This document shows positions 33,703 to 41,749 of a stretch of 41,749 nt of DNA, one piece after another. Both the position numbers and the translations under genes were made by a program. Position 1 is the first letter of the stretch. Every line of letters begins with the position of its first letter. The DNA comes from a virus. The stretch covers positions 1-41,749 of IMG/VR virus record IMGVR_UViG_3300030060_006579; one strand, 5' to 3'. The notes under the pieces are model-generated. The model was not told where the DNA came from. It worked only from the letters and a program-made list of their open reading frames with translations, and made no database searches.

Positions 33703-36700
33703 ATGGCACAGGCACCACAAAATACATGGAATAATAGTTGGGGTAGTATAAACGACCATAATTCCACACCTCCTTCGGGATGGACCTTTATACCAAATGA
33801 GAAAGTTTGGAGGTATACTGGCCAACTTTCTAATGAAACCTTTCAACCTATAGATGGTGGACCTAATCCCCCTCCAACAAACACAACAATATACTTAACA
33901 TCATCAGTAGATTGTTTTCCAGATGTAATTGTTAATTCCACAGGAGATCCAGTAGTACCACCAACAGGAGACCCAGTAGTTATACCGGGGACAACAACAG
34001 GTACAAAACCTTCAACTCCTCCATCACCACCAGTTAGTCCTGGTGTACAACCTGTACCTACATTTGGTAAATTTTATAACGTATGTTTTGATGATGGGCT
34101 TTTAAACCAAAAAGGTTGGACTAGACCAAGATTTGAGGGAACTAAATTAAGAGCATTATATTATAATGAATATACTAATGAATTACAAGAGGGGAAAGAA
34201 TTAAGCCCCATCCAAAACCCTAATTTGGATACAAGTATAGATAAATTAAAGTTTATAATAACAGCTTCTCACCAAATAACATCATCCGAATTACAAAATA
34301 CGTTAGGTAATCCTTTTGAATTTGATAAAGACAGTGGTATTGTTTATACCTTACGTGGGATTACTGAAAAATCATGTGATTGGACAACTGAATTTAGAGA
34401 AGATTTAGCAGTTAGAGAAAAATACCCTCCAAAATCGGTAGGGGGGACTGATACTAATGGAACTGATACTACAGCTGATGGGATAAATCAAACTTATCAA
34501 TTATCTTCTTCTGATCTTCCTGTTGCTCCTTTTGGACCTGATGTTTATGATGTACCTTTAGTACCTACATCATATTATAAATTAAATCCCTACACTCAAG
34601 AACCAGAAAAAGTAGAAAGAAAACAAAAAACGTTTGATTTAATTCCTACACCTATAAAATTAAACCCAGTAGATCCTAAGGGACTAAATGGAGGACCTTT
34701 CTTTTTAGGAACGGATCCAGGACAAAATGAAGAAATAACATCAAATAATAGATTACCATCAGAATATCAAATTAAATACAAACAAAGAGATTATGTATAC
34801 ACAGGTCCTTGGCAACATGAAACAGAAACAGGACAATTTGCTGCTGGTACTGCTGATTTAAGTCAGTGGACTACTTGGGGATATAATGAAACAGAAATTT
34901 CTAGATCAGCAATTATTCCTGAAAGACAATCAGAAGGAGACATTACTTATGGTAAATCACCTGTTATTGAAAATTATTCAAATGCAGTATTTTTTGGAAA
35001 TACAGTATACGGTTATCAACAAAGTGATGTATTTCCAGGACCGGGACCTGATTTTTCATATCTTAAATTAGAAAAAGCTTATATATTTAATTCTGAAGAT
35101 GATTCTTTCTATGTACAAGAAATAAAATCAGAAGGAGAAGATAGAACATTCCAAAACTTAATGCAATCTACTTTTCCTTGGTCTACAGATTTTAGGTTAA
35201 AATTATTAGATTATGACCAAGAAAATAACTTAAAAACAAGTTATGGAGTTCATTGGAATAGAGGATATTTTTCTGAAATAGCAACTTACACAACTGAATC
35301 AGCTAATAGAACAGCATCGGGACATTATCCAGGAACAGGAATTAATTTTGAATTAGGTGATGGTAGATATGTAGCAGGAGGAAATGCAAACTTTACAGGT
35401 TCCGGTGGTGGACTCTTCAGCCAATACTTTTCCCAATTTTTAGGAAACCAAACACCTGTTGCAAATAATAATTCAGGTGATTTAAATGAAGGAGCTCAAT
35501 TTAGAAAAGCACCTACGGGATCGGATGATGGTGGTTATTATTATATGGTTAGTGATAATGGAGGAGGAGAAGGATCTTTATTTTATGGAACTTTTAAAAG
35601 AGCAGGAGCTGATTTTGGTAGAGAAGAACAAAATTTCCCTAGATATCAAACAATGGTAGATGCAGGTAATTGGAAAACAGGTCCTGGAACAAGTAATTTC
35701 TTTGGATTGGATCCTTTACCTGGTGGTATGAGATACTATCAATTTAGATTTTGGCCAGTACATAGACCGGTAGGAGGAATGAGTGCTGATGGAGGAACGT
35801 CTCCTAATAGTACTAAAATGCTAGGAAGAGTACTATCAGGAACTTTTGAAATAAATGATAAAAATCCATCTGCAGACTGGTGGTTTGAACAAGGAGGAGA
35901 AAAAGAAATAAAATGGGTTTCTGAAAGTTGTGCTGGGGACGTAACATCAAGTATGAAAATATTTATGGATCAATGTCATAAACAAGACGATCTATATATC
36001 CTTACATTTAATGAAGCTAAATTTGTAGATAAATCCTTTAATCAAGGATTCCAAAGAGAAACTCATCCATTCTTAAAAAGAACAAGATCGGATGTACCTG
36101 GATATCCAGGAGATCCTAATTGGTTTAATTCTTCTTCAGGAGCATATGAACCTTATGGTGATGCTACAATGGGAACAGATGACCATATAGCAGACTATAG
36201 TTATTATATAAATTACGTTAGACCTTTTAACACATTTGGATCTATGTTATATAGTAACAGACCTGAAGCTGTAGGTGTAAGAAACGCACATAACCTATTA
36301 GCGGGCTTAGGAGACGCAGCAGAAATAGGTATGGGATGGTATGATTATTCAGAAGAAGCATTAGAATGGTCATCTACAGTAGGACAAACTATAAATCCAG
36401 CAACAGGAGAAATTTGGTCTGTACATGATGAGGGATATAAAGGAAAATACACGGGATATGGACCTATGGGAGGAATATATGCTTACGGTATAAATGCCCC
36501 TAGATTTATGAATGGAGATGCTTTTATACAGACAGGTGATAGAGACGGAAAAAGTTTCACAAATGATGGGAACGGAACACAAACACAAAATATAAAAGAT
36601 GCTGCTGGAAATGTGATTCAAACTAATACAAATGGAACTTTTGTAGTTGATAGTGTTAGTGTTTGGACAGGATACATGTATGGAAATAACTGGAGACATT

Positions 36701-37086
36701 TTTTCACGGGAGGATCTAATGGTAAATACATTGATTTTAGAGAAAGAAAAGGATGGGGAGGTGTTAACAAATGGACTATTTCTAAATTAGAAGAAAGACC
36801 AAACTTCATCTTAACAGACATTAATAAACAGGAAGAATTACCACAAGGTGTAGGTCAAAAAGGATTTATACTTATACCTGACACTTTAAACCCTAGGATT
36901 AAAGCTAATTTAGATTTTTATTTAAGTAAAGCAGGTTTAATTGATAAAGAAAGAGCACCAAAACATAAAGATAAATCAATTAAGAGAAATACTTATTTAC
37001 CTCCTAGAATTAAATTAAAAAAACCAAAAAGAAGAGGATGGTTTTGGAAACTACGTAAAAATCTCTTTAATACGGGAAATTATTAG
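33703..37086 (+). CDS. Large tail/fibre structural protein
   Basis: The 1127-residue protein has a short N-terminal domain with Trp-rich segments (NTWNNSWGSINDHN, SGWTFIPNEKVWRYTG). A Pro/Thr linker follows (about 55-120, GTKPSTPPSPPVSPG), then a long beta-rich body (GWTRPRFEGTKLRALYYNEY, FGNTVYGYQQSDVFPGPGP). The C-terminus is basic (about 1080-1127, with KRRGWFWKLRKNLF). Asn, Gly, Tyr and Trp are frequent, as in fibre and adhesin proteins. It follows the giant protein by 32 bases, after an AT-rich gap with a weak TATATATGTAT element. I place it in the tail or fibre module by position and composition, without a named family match. The basic end could be an anchor to the baseplate. Confidence 0.6.
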   Translation: MAQAPQNTWNNSWGSINDHNSTPPSGWTFIPNEKVWRYTGQLSNETFQPIDGGPNPPPTNTTIYLTSSVDCFPDVIVNSTGDPVVPPTGDPVVIPGTTTGTKPSTPPSPPVSPGVQPVPTFGKFYNVCFDDGLLNQKGWTRPRFEGTKLRALYYNEYTNELQEGKELSPIQNPNLDTSIDKLKFIITASHQITSSELQNTLGNPFEFDKDSGIVYTLRGITEKSCDWTTEFREDLAVREKYPPKSVGGTDTNGTDTTADGINQTYQLSSSDLPVAPFGPDVYDVPLVPTSYYKLNPYTQEPEKVERKQKTFDLIPTPIKLNPVDPKGLNGGPFFLGTDPGQNEEITSNNRLPSEYQIKYKQRDYVYTGPWQHETETGQFAAGTADLSQWTTWGYNETEISRSAIIPERQSEGDITYGKSPVIENYSNAVFFGNTVYGYQQSDVFPGPGPDFSYLKLEKAYIFNSEDDSFYVQEIKSEGEDRTFQNLMQSTFPWSTDFRLKLLDYDQENNLKTSYGVHWNRGYFSEIATYTTESANRTASGHYPGTGINFELGDGRYVAGGNANFTGSGGGLFSQYFSQFLGNQTPVANNNSGDLNEGAQFRKAPTGSDDGGYYYMVSDNGGGEGSLFYGTFKRAGADFGREEQNFPRYQTMVDAGNWKTGPGTSNFFGLDPLPGGMRYYQFRFWPVHRPVGGMSADGGTSPNSTKMLGRVLSGTFEINDKNPSADWWFEQGGEKEIKWVSESCAGDVTSSMKIFMDQCHKQDDLYILTFNEAKFVDKSFNQGFQRETHPFLKRTRSDVPGYPGDPNWFNSSSGAYEPYGDATMGTDDHIADYSYYINYVRPFNTFGSMLYSNRPEAVGVRNAHNLLAGLGDAAEIGMGWYDYSEEALEWSSTVGQTINPATGEIWSVHDEGYKGKYTGYGPMGGIYAYGINAPRFMNGDAFIQTGDRDGKSFTNDGNGTQTQNIKDAAGNVIQTNTNGTFVVDSVSVWTGYMYGNNWRHFFTGGSNGKYIDFRERKGWGGVNKWTISKLEERPNFILTDINKQEELPQGVGQKGFILIPDTLNPRIKANLDFYLSKAGLIDKERAPKHKDKSIKRNTYLPPRIKLKKPKRRGWFWKLRKNLFNTGNY

Positions 37087-37115
37087 AATAAAAACATTAA
37101 GAAACAAAAAAACAT

Positions 37116-37126
37116 TATATTTATAA
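37116..37126 (+). promoter_or_regulatory. Candidate late promoter element
   Basis: TATATTTATAA lies 26 bases before the ATG at 37142, in the 55-base gap after the fibre-like gene. The identical 11-mer at the same distance precedes the gene at 16014. It is followed by TAATAAATAAAAAAAAC, which also contains AATAAATA, a match to the NATAAATA late-promoter form described for T4-like cyanophages. Confidence 0.5.
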
Positions 37127-37141
37127 TAAATAAAAAAAACA

Positions 37142-37834
37142 ATGGGATATTTAGACAATACACAAGTTATAGTAGATGCCGTTTTAACTAAAAGAGGAAG
37201 AGAATTATTAGCAAGAAATGATGGGTCTTTTAGAATTACACAATTTGCTTTAGCAGACGATGAAATTGATTATTCACTATTTAATGAATTTCACCCTAAT
37301 GGGTCACAATTCGCAGGAGAGGCGATAGAAAATGGAACTTTATTAGAAGCTTTTCCCGATGAAAATAATATTATGGTTCATAAGTTAGTTACTCTACCAA
37401 GAGGAACAACAAAATTACCTATTGTTACTGCTAATATAAGTAAAATTCAACTATCTCTTGGTTCTACGACTAATGTTAACCCAACAACACTTAATTTTGG
37501 TGGTCAAGCAAATCTTAAAGAACCAGACGGATATATGGCTACAATTGCAGATAGAAGATTATTACAAGCATTTGTAGGAGTAGGACAAAAAGGTAGAGTA
37601 TCCGCTCGTAGACCTTTTAGTGATTCTGCTTTAAGTGAAACTATAAAAGGTACATCATTTAGTTTAACAGCTATTAATAGTACATCTTTATTTGGATCTA
37701 ATGCCAAATTAACAACTACTATTACTATAGAAGGTGTTAATTCTGGAGCTAGAACAACTATTCCAGTTGAAATTTCAAAAGAAGTAATAGCAACAAGAGG
37801 AACTAAAGGAGAAACAGGAATATTCCTAAAATAA
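37142..37834 (+). CDS. Virion structural protein, tail/fibre associated
   Basis: The 230-residue protein begins with a well-ordered segment (VIVDAVLTKRGRELLARND then ITQFALADDEIDYSLFNEF) that I know as a conserved opening of structural proteins in large marine phages. The remainder is beta-rich (TANISKIQLSLGSTT, TTTITIEGVNSGARTTIPVE). It has no signal peptide or membrane segment. It heads a unit of three genes behind a good candidate late promoter, followed by two fibre-like proteins. A baseplate/fibre adaptor role is plausible but not shown. Confidence 0.65.
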   Translation: MGYLDNTQVIVDAVLTKRGRELLARNDGSFRITQFALADDEIDYSLFNEFHPNGSQFAGEAIENGTLLEAFPDENNIMVHKLVTLPRGTTKLPIVTANISKIQLSLGSTTNVNPTTLNFGGQANLKEPDGYMATIADRRLLQAFVGVGQKGRVSARRPFSDSALSETIKGTSFSLTAINSTSLFGSNAKLTTTITIEGVNSGARTTIPVEISKEVIATRGTKGETGIFLK

Positions 37835-37845
37835 AATAATAAAGA

Positions 37846-38925
37846 ATGTCAACACTAATAAGATATAATTCAGAAGATATAGTAATTGATACTAAAAGAA
37901 TATCAACTTCAACATGGGCAGACAACACAAATAATTTAGGATCAGCTCACACATCATCTATGCAAGCAGATCAAACATTACCTTCATCTCAGGGTAATTT
38001 CTTTATAGATGTTTTTAATATGCATACAGGTTCTATTTCATCTTCAAAAGAATACTCAATAGCATATGGTCATAAAAATGGTTCGGGATCTTTAGATTTT
38101 ACACATGATGAAGGATCATTTGGGTATAGTGCCACTAGATGGAATTATAGTCATTATAGACAATTAGTTTATGGAGACGAATTACAAGAATTTAATTTTA
38201 ATGGTTTTGTACCTGATGATATTTGGGTAATTAACATTGAAAGAAGAAATTATAAACAAAATTTAAAACCAGGAACACTTAATTTATTTTTAGGTGAATC
38301 AGATACAGGAGCTGTAATTCAATTAACGGATAATAGTGTTACTACTACAGGATCTGCTACATTAACTATGTGTGGGAGACAATATGATATAGTTTCGGGT
38401 TCAAGTGGGATAGCAATATCACCACAAAAAAGTAACTTATCAGCAACTATTGGTGATGAACAACATGGATCCTATGGTTATTTTTATCCAGATGCTGGTT
38501 TTATTGTTTTAAATCCAGCAGCTTTAGGTCAAGACACAGTATTAGGAGGAAGTGGTGTTGCCAATTCAATTACTAATTTAACTCCTAATCCAACTTCTAA
38601 TGCTCCTGGACTTAACATTCATAAATTATTAAGTTCTATTCAGTATGGATCTAATTTTATTTGTGATAGTGAGGAAAAAGTGACTTCTCAGTATTATTTT
38701 ACAAGGGTAAAAAACAGTGAATTCAATTATACTACAAACCCTTCATTTATAGATGAACAAGGAAGTTTAAGATTTCAGTCAATGGTAGACCAACCAACAG
38801 TATACATTACAACAGTAGGGCTATACAGTGATCAAGGTGAATTATTAGCAGTAGCTAAACTAAGTAAACCATTAGCAAAAGATTTTACAAAAGAAAGCTT
38901 AATAAAGGTAAAAATTGACTATTAA
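37846..38925 (+). CDS. Tail/fibre protein with TTVGLY C-terminal module
   Basis: The 359-residue protein has an N-terminal beta-rich region (LIRYNSEDIVIDTKRISTST, FIDVFNMHTGSISSSKEYSI). The middle contains AYGHKNGSGSLDF and QLVYGDELQEFNFNG. From about residue 322 it has a compact end module, YITTVGLYSDQGELLAVAKL followed by LIKVKIDY. The same module ends the next protein, so the two are related by a shared C-terminal domain. I infer both sit in the same fibre or baseplate position, with the C-terminal module as interface. The leader is A-rich (AATAATAAAGAATG). Confidence 0.6.
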   Translation: MSTLIRYNSEDIVIDTKRISTSTWADNTNNLGSAHTSSMQADQTLPSSQGNFFIDVFNMHTGSISSSKEYSIAYGHKNGSGSLDFTHDEGSFGYSATRWNYSHYRQLVYGDELQEFNFNGFVPDDIWVINIERRNYKQNLKPGTLNLFLGESDTGAVIQLTDNSVTTTGSATLTMCGRQYDIVSGSSGIAISPQKSNLSATIGDEQHGSYGYFYPDAGFIVLNPAALGQDTVLGGSGVANSITNLTPNPTSNAPGLNIHKLLSSIQYGSNFICDSEEKVTSQYYFTRVKNSEFNYTTNPSFIDEQGSLRFQSMVDQPTVYITTVGLYSDQGELLAVAKLSKPLAKDFTKESLIKVKIDY

Positions 38926-38937
38926 AAATGATATCGG

Positions 38938-41568
38938 ATGTTTGTATACAAGAAATTAAAGGCATCGGATATAGCAGTTGTACCCTTTAATGCACATAAA
39001 CAATATACTTACACATTAAAAGGTAAATCTGACTCTATAAAACACGTTTATTTTGTAACGGCTTCTTGGAGCCAAAGTGCTATAGAAGATTATGGAGCCG
39101 CAGCATGTGCTCATAGACAATTAGAACATTTATATTACGGAGATTATCCCTTAGATGTAGCTAATAAATTTGGTAATGTTAATTACATTAAATCTCATAG
39201 ACAATTAGATGAAGAAGCTTATGTTTATTCTATACCTCAAGACATGTATGGGGTTCAAATTAAACCAAAATCACTACAATTAGAAACAATAACTGAGGTT
39301 AAAGATTTCAGAGCAACAGCTAGTTTAGGAAATAAAATACAACTGACAGGTAGATTTATTGATGATGGTTTAGGTAATATAATTCATTTAGAAACAAATT
39401 TAGGATCAGGTTCACAAGCATACACTACAGAATCTTTTCCCAATTCTCAAACTTTTAATTATCCAGAATACTTTAAAGACGATCGAGTTTTTTATCTTAA
39501 CCCTATAAATTCTTACAGATTTACAGACTTAACAAGAACAAAACACGGTAAACATATACCTGATTATACAACCCATTCAATACATTATGACCCTAAAGGT
39601 TTAGGATTATTTTCAACTTTACCACAATTTGACAGTGCAGGTTGTAAAGTGCCAGCATATAGTATGGAGGATGTATATGAAGACAGTTATTATCATGGTT
39701 TAATAGATTATAATAATATTAGATTTACTAAATACCCTTATTTCCCAAATTATAGACTTATACCTCCCTCCCATTCAATTAGTGAGATTATATTAGGAAA
39801 TCAAACAGATTATACTCATCATACTTTTATGGATTTTCATAATCAAACACCTCATTCTTTGAATGTGTTAAAAAGAAATGATCCAGGTGTTGTAGAAGGT
39901 CATGGGAAAAAAGGAGGAAGTTACATAAAAGCGGGACATAGTGAAAAATTTAATTTTGATCCTGAAGATGATTTTACGGTTACTTTTAACTTAAAACCAG
40001 CACCTTTTAAATGTGATGGAAATGTTTCTAGTTCTGAATTTCATATTATAGGAAAAAGCAAAACAAAAACAGTAAATGCATCAGAATTATCTGAAAAAGC
40101 AGCAAAAGAATTAAGATTAAATATATCAGGAGCAAATCAAGAAGTAGAAATAGAAGCGGAATCAAGATATCCTTTTGAAATATTTTTATCAGGGTCTAAT
40201 GATGGGTGTACTACTACAACAGTAGTAACTGAACCCGTAACAACTTCAAGTATTCAATGTACTGGTGGAATACAAGTAGTAATTAGTGGACCCCCTTCAC
40301 CATGGTTAGCAGGATATGGAGATCAATTTAATAGAGAAACCCAAGCACCTTCTGGATGGGTTTGGGATTTTAGTATGGGACAGTATGTTAATACAAACCC
40401 TGGTGGAATTTCTTCTACTTCTTTTTCTAACCAAGATTTGTTAGATTATTTTACAGGAAATTTATCCACTCCTACTAGTTATCTTTCTCAAACATTATCC
40501 GCAGTAGGAATAACAGGTGGTACTTTTTCTTATAATCAAAATACAGGAATACTAGAGGGACCTATTTCCACATTATTTCCTTCTAATATAGGAACAGCAG
40601 CAACATCTCAAAGTGGTGCCACTTTATTAGGATTTTTAGATAATTCAAATCATCCTGCTAATACTCCCTTTAGTAGTATCCCTGGATGGAATTCAGACCC
40701 AGTTAAAAATTATCTTCAAGTAAATTATTTATCCGCTCAAGAATTTATAAATACTATCTCTAATAACTGTAATAGTGTAACTGTAGAAATAAGTGAGGGC
40801 CAAAATAGAACAATAACACAAAATAATTCATCATATGATTCTTTATGTTTTAGAAGAAGTAATGGATTAGAACCTTTTACAGTATCCACAGGACCTATAA
40901 TAGCAGGTACGGGTTCAATATATAATGTAGTTTGTCAATATTCACAATCAGTAATGAGTATTTATGTAGATGGAGTATTACAGGTATCAGAATTAGAAAC
41001 AAATAAATCAGGATCTATATGTGGTAAAGAAATAGGACCAACACAAAATAAGGCAAATATGTATATTGGTTGTCAGGGAGGAATACAAAACTTTTACACA
41101 GGATCTTTACAAAATATAGCAATTTACCCTAGAGCATTAAAAGACAGTGAAATAGAAGATAACTACTATGAATCAAAATATATAGGAACACCTATTGTAG
41201 GTAATATATTTTATAGTATGGGATTAATTACAATTACAAATCCTTACTATTTTCATCATTTTAAACACCATAATATAACATCCTCTGTTAATTTTAAAAA
41301 CACTTTACCTTTAGTAGAAAATGAATACCAATGTACAATAGATGAACAAGAATTTAACTTTACAAACAATGTTTCAACTAGATGTATAACTAACGAAGAA
41401 CATGAACATTTAGCAAACTTTGCAACAGGCTCACTTTGGAATCCTTATGTTACAACTGTTGGTTTATATGATGATAATCATGAATTGTTAGTAGTAGGTA
41501 AATTAGGACAACCAGTAAGAATGTCAGATGAAACTGACACTACTTTTATACTTCGTTGGGATACCTAA
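38938..41568 (+). CDS. Large fibre-like protein with a split LamG-like domain
   Basis: The protein has 876 residues. The N-terminal region (MFVYKKLKASDIAVVPFNAH) is followed by a beta-rich part. From about 343 a LamG/concanavalin-like domain begins (EDDFTVTFNLKP, then FHIIGKSKTK). At about 424 it breaks into a Thr/Cys-rich linker (CTTTTVVTEPVTTSS) and a 200-residue insert with AQEFINTISNNC-type segments. The LamG pattern then resumes (about 630-750, SVMSIYVDGVLQVSELETNK, FYTGSLQNIAIYPRALKDSE). The end module (TTVGLYDDNHELLVVGKLGQ then FILRWDT) is shared with the preceding protein. LamG domains bind sugars or proteins, so receptor binding is plausible. The start at 38938 is preferred because the earlier ATG at 38928 is in another frame and stops after 20 codons. 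Confidence 0.65.
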   Translation: MFVYKKLKASDIAVVPFNAHKQYTYTLKGKSDSIKHVYFVTASWSQSAIEDYGAAACAHRQLEHLYYGDYPLDVANKFGNVNYIKSHRQLDEEAYVYSIPQDMYGVQIKPKSLQLETITEVKDFRATASLGNKIQLTGRFIDDGLGNIIHLETNLGSGSQAYTTESFPNSQTFNYPEYFKDDRVFYLNPINSYRFTDLTRTKHGKHIPDYTTHSIHYDPKGLGLFSTLPQFDSAGCKVPAYSMEDVYEDSYYHGLIDYNNIRFTKYPYFPNYRLIPPSHSISEIILGNQTDYTHHTFMDFHNQTPHSLNVLKRNDPGVVEGHGKKGGSYIKAGHSEKFNFDPEDDFTVTFNLKPAPFKCDGNVSSSEFHIIGKSKTKTVNASELSEKAAKELRLNISGANQEVEIEAESRYPFEIFLSGSNDGCTTTTVVTEPVTTSSIQCTGGIQVVISGPPSPWLAGYGDQFNRETQAPSGWVWDFSMGQYVNTNPGGISSTSFSNQDLLDYFTGNLSTPTSYLSQTLSAVGITGGTFSYNQNTGILEGPISTLFPSNIGTAATSQSGATLLGFLDNSNHPANTPFSSIPGWNSDPVKNYLQVNYLSAQEFINTISNNCNSVTVEISEGQNRTITQNNSSYDSLCFRRSNGLEPFTVSTGPIIAGTGSIYNVVCQYSQSVMSIYVDGVLQVSELETNKSGSICGKEIGPTQNKANMYIGCQGGIQNFYTGSLQNIAIYPRALKDSEIEDNYYESKYIGTPIVGNIFYSMGLITITNPYYFHHFKHHNITSSVNFKNTLPLVENEYQCTIDEQEFNFTNNVSTRCITNEEHEHLANFATGSLWNPYVTTVGLYDDNHELLVVGKLGQPVRMSDETDTTFILRWDT

Positions 41569-41592
41569 AATATTTTTTATACATTAAAGGTT

Positions 41593-41749
41593 ATGTGGTA
41601 CTACTTAGATAAACAAATCAATGAAATCTCTGACCTCCCTGAAGGAGCGTTCGGATTTATTTACCAAACAACTCATATCCCAACAGGAAAAAAATACATT
41701 GGTAAAAAATCTTTAATTTATAATTTAAAGAAAAAATTAGGTAAAAAAG
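41593..41749 (+). CDS. GIY-YIG nuclease-like protein (3'-truncated)
   Basis: A frame opens at ATG 41593 and runs to the end of the window (52 codons). It encodes EGAFGFIYQTTHIPTGKKYI followed by GKKSL, the two-strand signature of the GIY-YIG family (GFIY ... KYIG), at residues about 17-40. Members include homing endonucleases and repair nucleases; phages of the T4 type often carry free-standing ones between late genes. The catalytic Arg and Glu would lie beyond the window. The leader TATTTTTTATACATTAAAGG contains another AT-rich element before the ATG. Whether it is a homing enzyme cannot be judged from this part. Confidence 0.7.
   Translation, partial: MWYYLDKQINEISDLPEGAFGFIYQTTHIPTGKKYIGKKSLIYNLKKKLGKK

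Noticed and set aside
38928-38990. Alternative start at ATG 38928 for the fibre-like protein
   Set aside because: This ATG is in another frame and stops after 20 codons. The frame from 38938 begins MFVYKKLKASD and continues for 876 residues.
1-41749. Integrated prophage or host chromosome origin
   Set aside because: No integrase, repressor, attachment site, tRNA or bacterial housekeeping gene is seen. The Bacteroidetes-type features are all within phage-like gene order, so a lytic phage contig is the simpler reading, though the window cannot exclude a prophage.

Overview
The window reads as part of the late (virion) region of a large, AT-rich, T4-like myovirus. It very probably infects a marine member of the Bacteroidetes (Flavobacteriia type). 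The phage assignment rests on a T4-type gene set in the usual order: a gp55-like late sigma factor, a gp25 baseplate wedge protein followed directly by a gp6/baseplate-J wedge protein, a virion-type amidase, a beta-rich spike candidate and several very long tail proteins. The host assignment rests on two independent signs. Almost every start codon is preceded by an A-rich leader and not by a Shine-Dalgarno sequence, as in Bacteroidetes. One gene also encodes a protein with a type IX secretion system (T9SS) type A C-terminal sorting domain, a system known only from Bacteroidetes and relatives. No integrase, attachment site, tRNA or insertion sequence is visible, so nothing shows this to be an integrated prophage.

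Layout: all genes lie on the plus strand and are tightly packed; no gene-free stretch exceeds 300 bases. Bases 1-154 hold the end of a gene with visibly higher GC, followed by a clear intrinsic terminator (205-233). Bases 266-5234 form an envelope cassette: a predicted outer-membrane barrel protein, a small membrane/coiled-coil protein, an exported thioredoxin-fold protein without a CXXC site, and a 1082-residue secreted protein with 19 GCTDP-type Cys repeats and a T9SS tail. Bases 5294-10716 hold small charged head/core-like proteins, a possible PD-(D/E)XK nuclease, an HD-domain protein, a membrane-anchored coiled coil and the gp55-like sigma factor. Bases 10743-15971 hold baseplate/hub genes, including an amidase that carries one copy of the same GCTDP module, a spike candidate and a very hydrophobic protein. 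Bases 16014-33670 hold the wedge genes (gp25, gp6), two tail proteins and a 3963-residue mosaic protein. Bases 33703-41568 hold four more tail or fibre proteins. The window ends inside a GIY-YIG nuclease gene.

How the parts may work together: a shared AT-rich element (core TATATTTATAA) precedes several of the transcription-unit heads and could be the late promoter read by the gp55-like factor. The structural genes would build a baseplate with a peptidoglycan-cutting amidase and elaborate Cys-rich, multi-domain fibres. The envelope cassette would instead act on the infected cell: one protein inserted in the outer membrane, one in the periplasm, and one exported through the host T9SS to the cell surface. 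The most unusual point is that the putative surface protein and the virion amidase share the same repeat module, which suggests a phage-encoded surface-display system. That last idea is inference.
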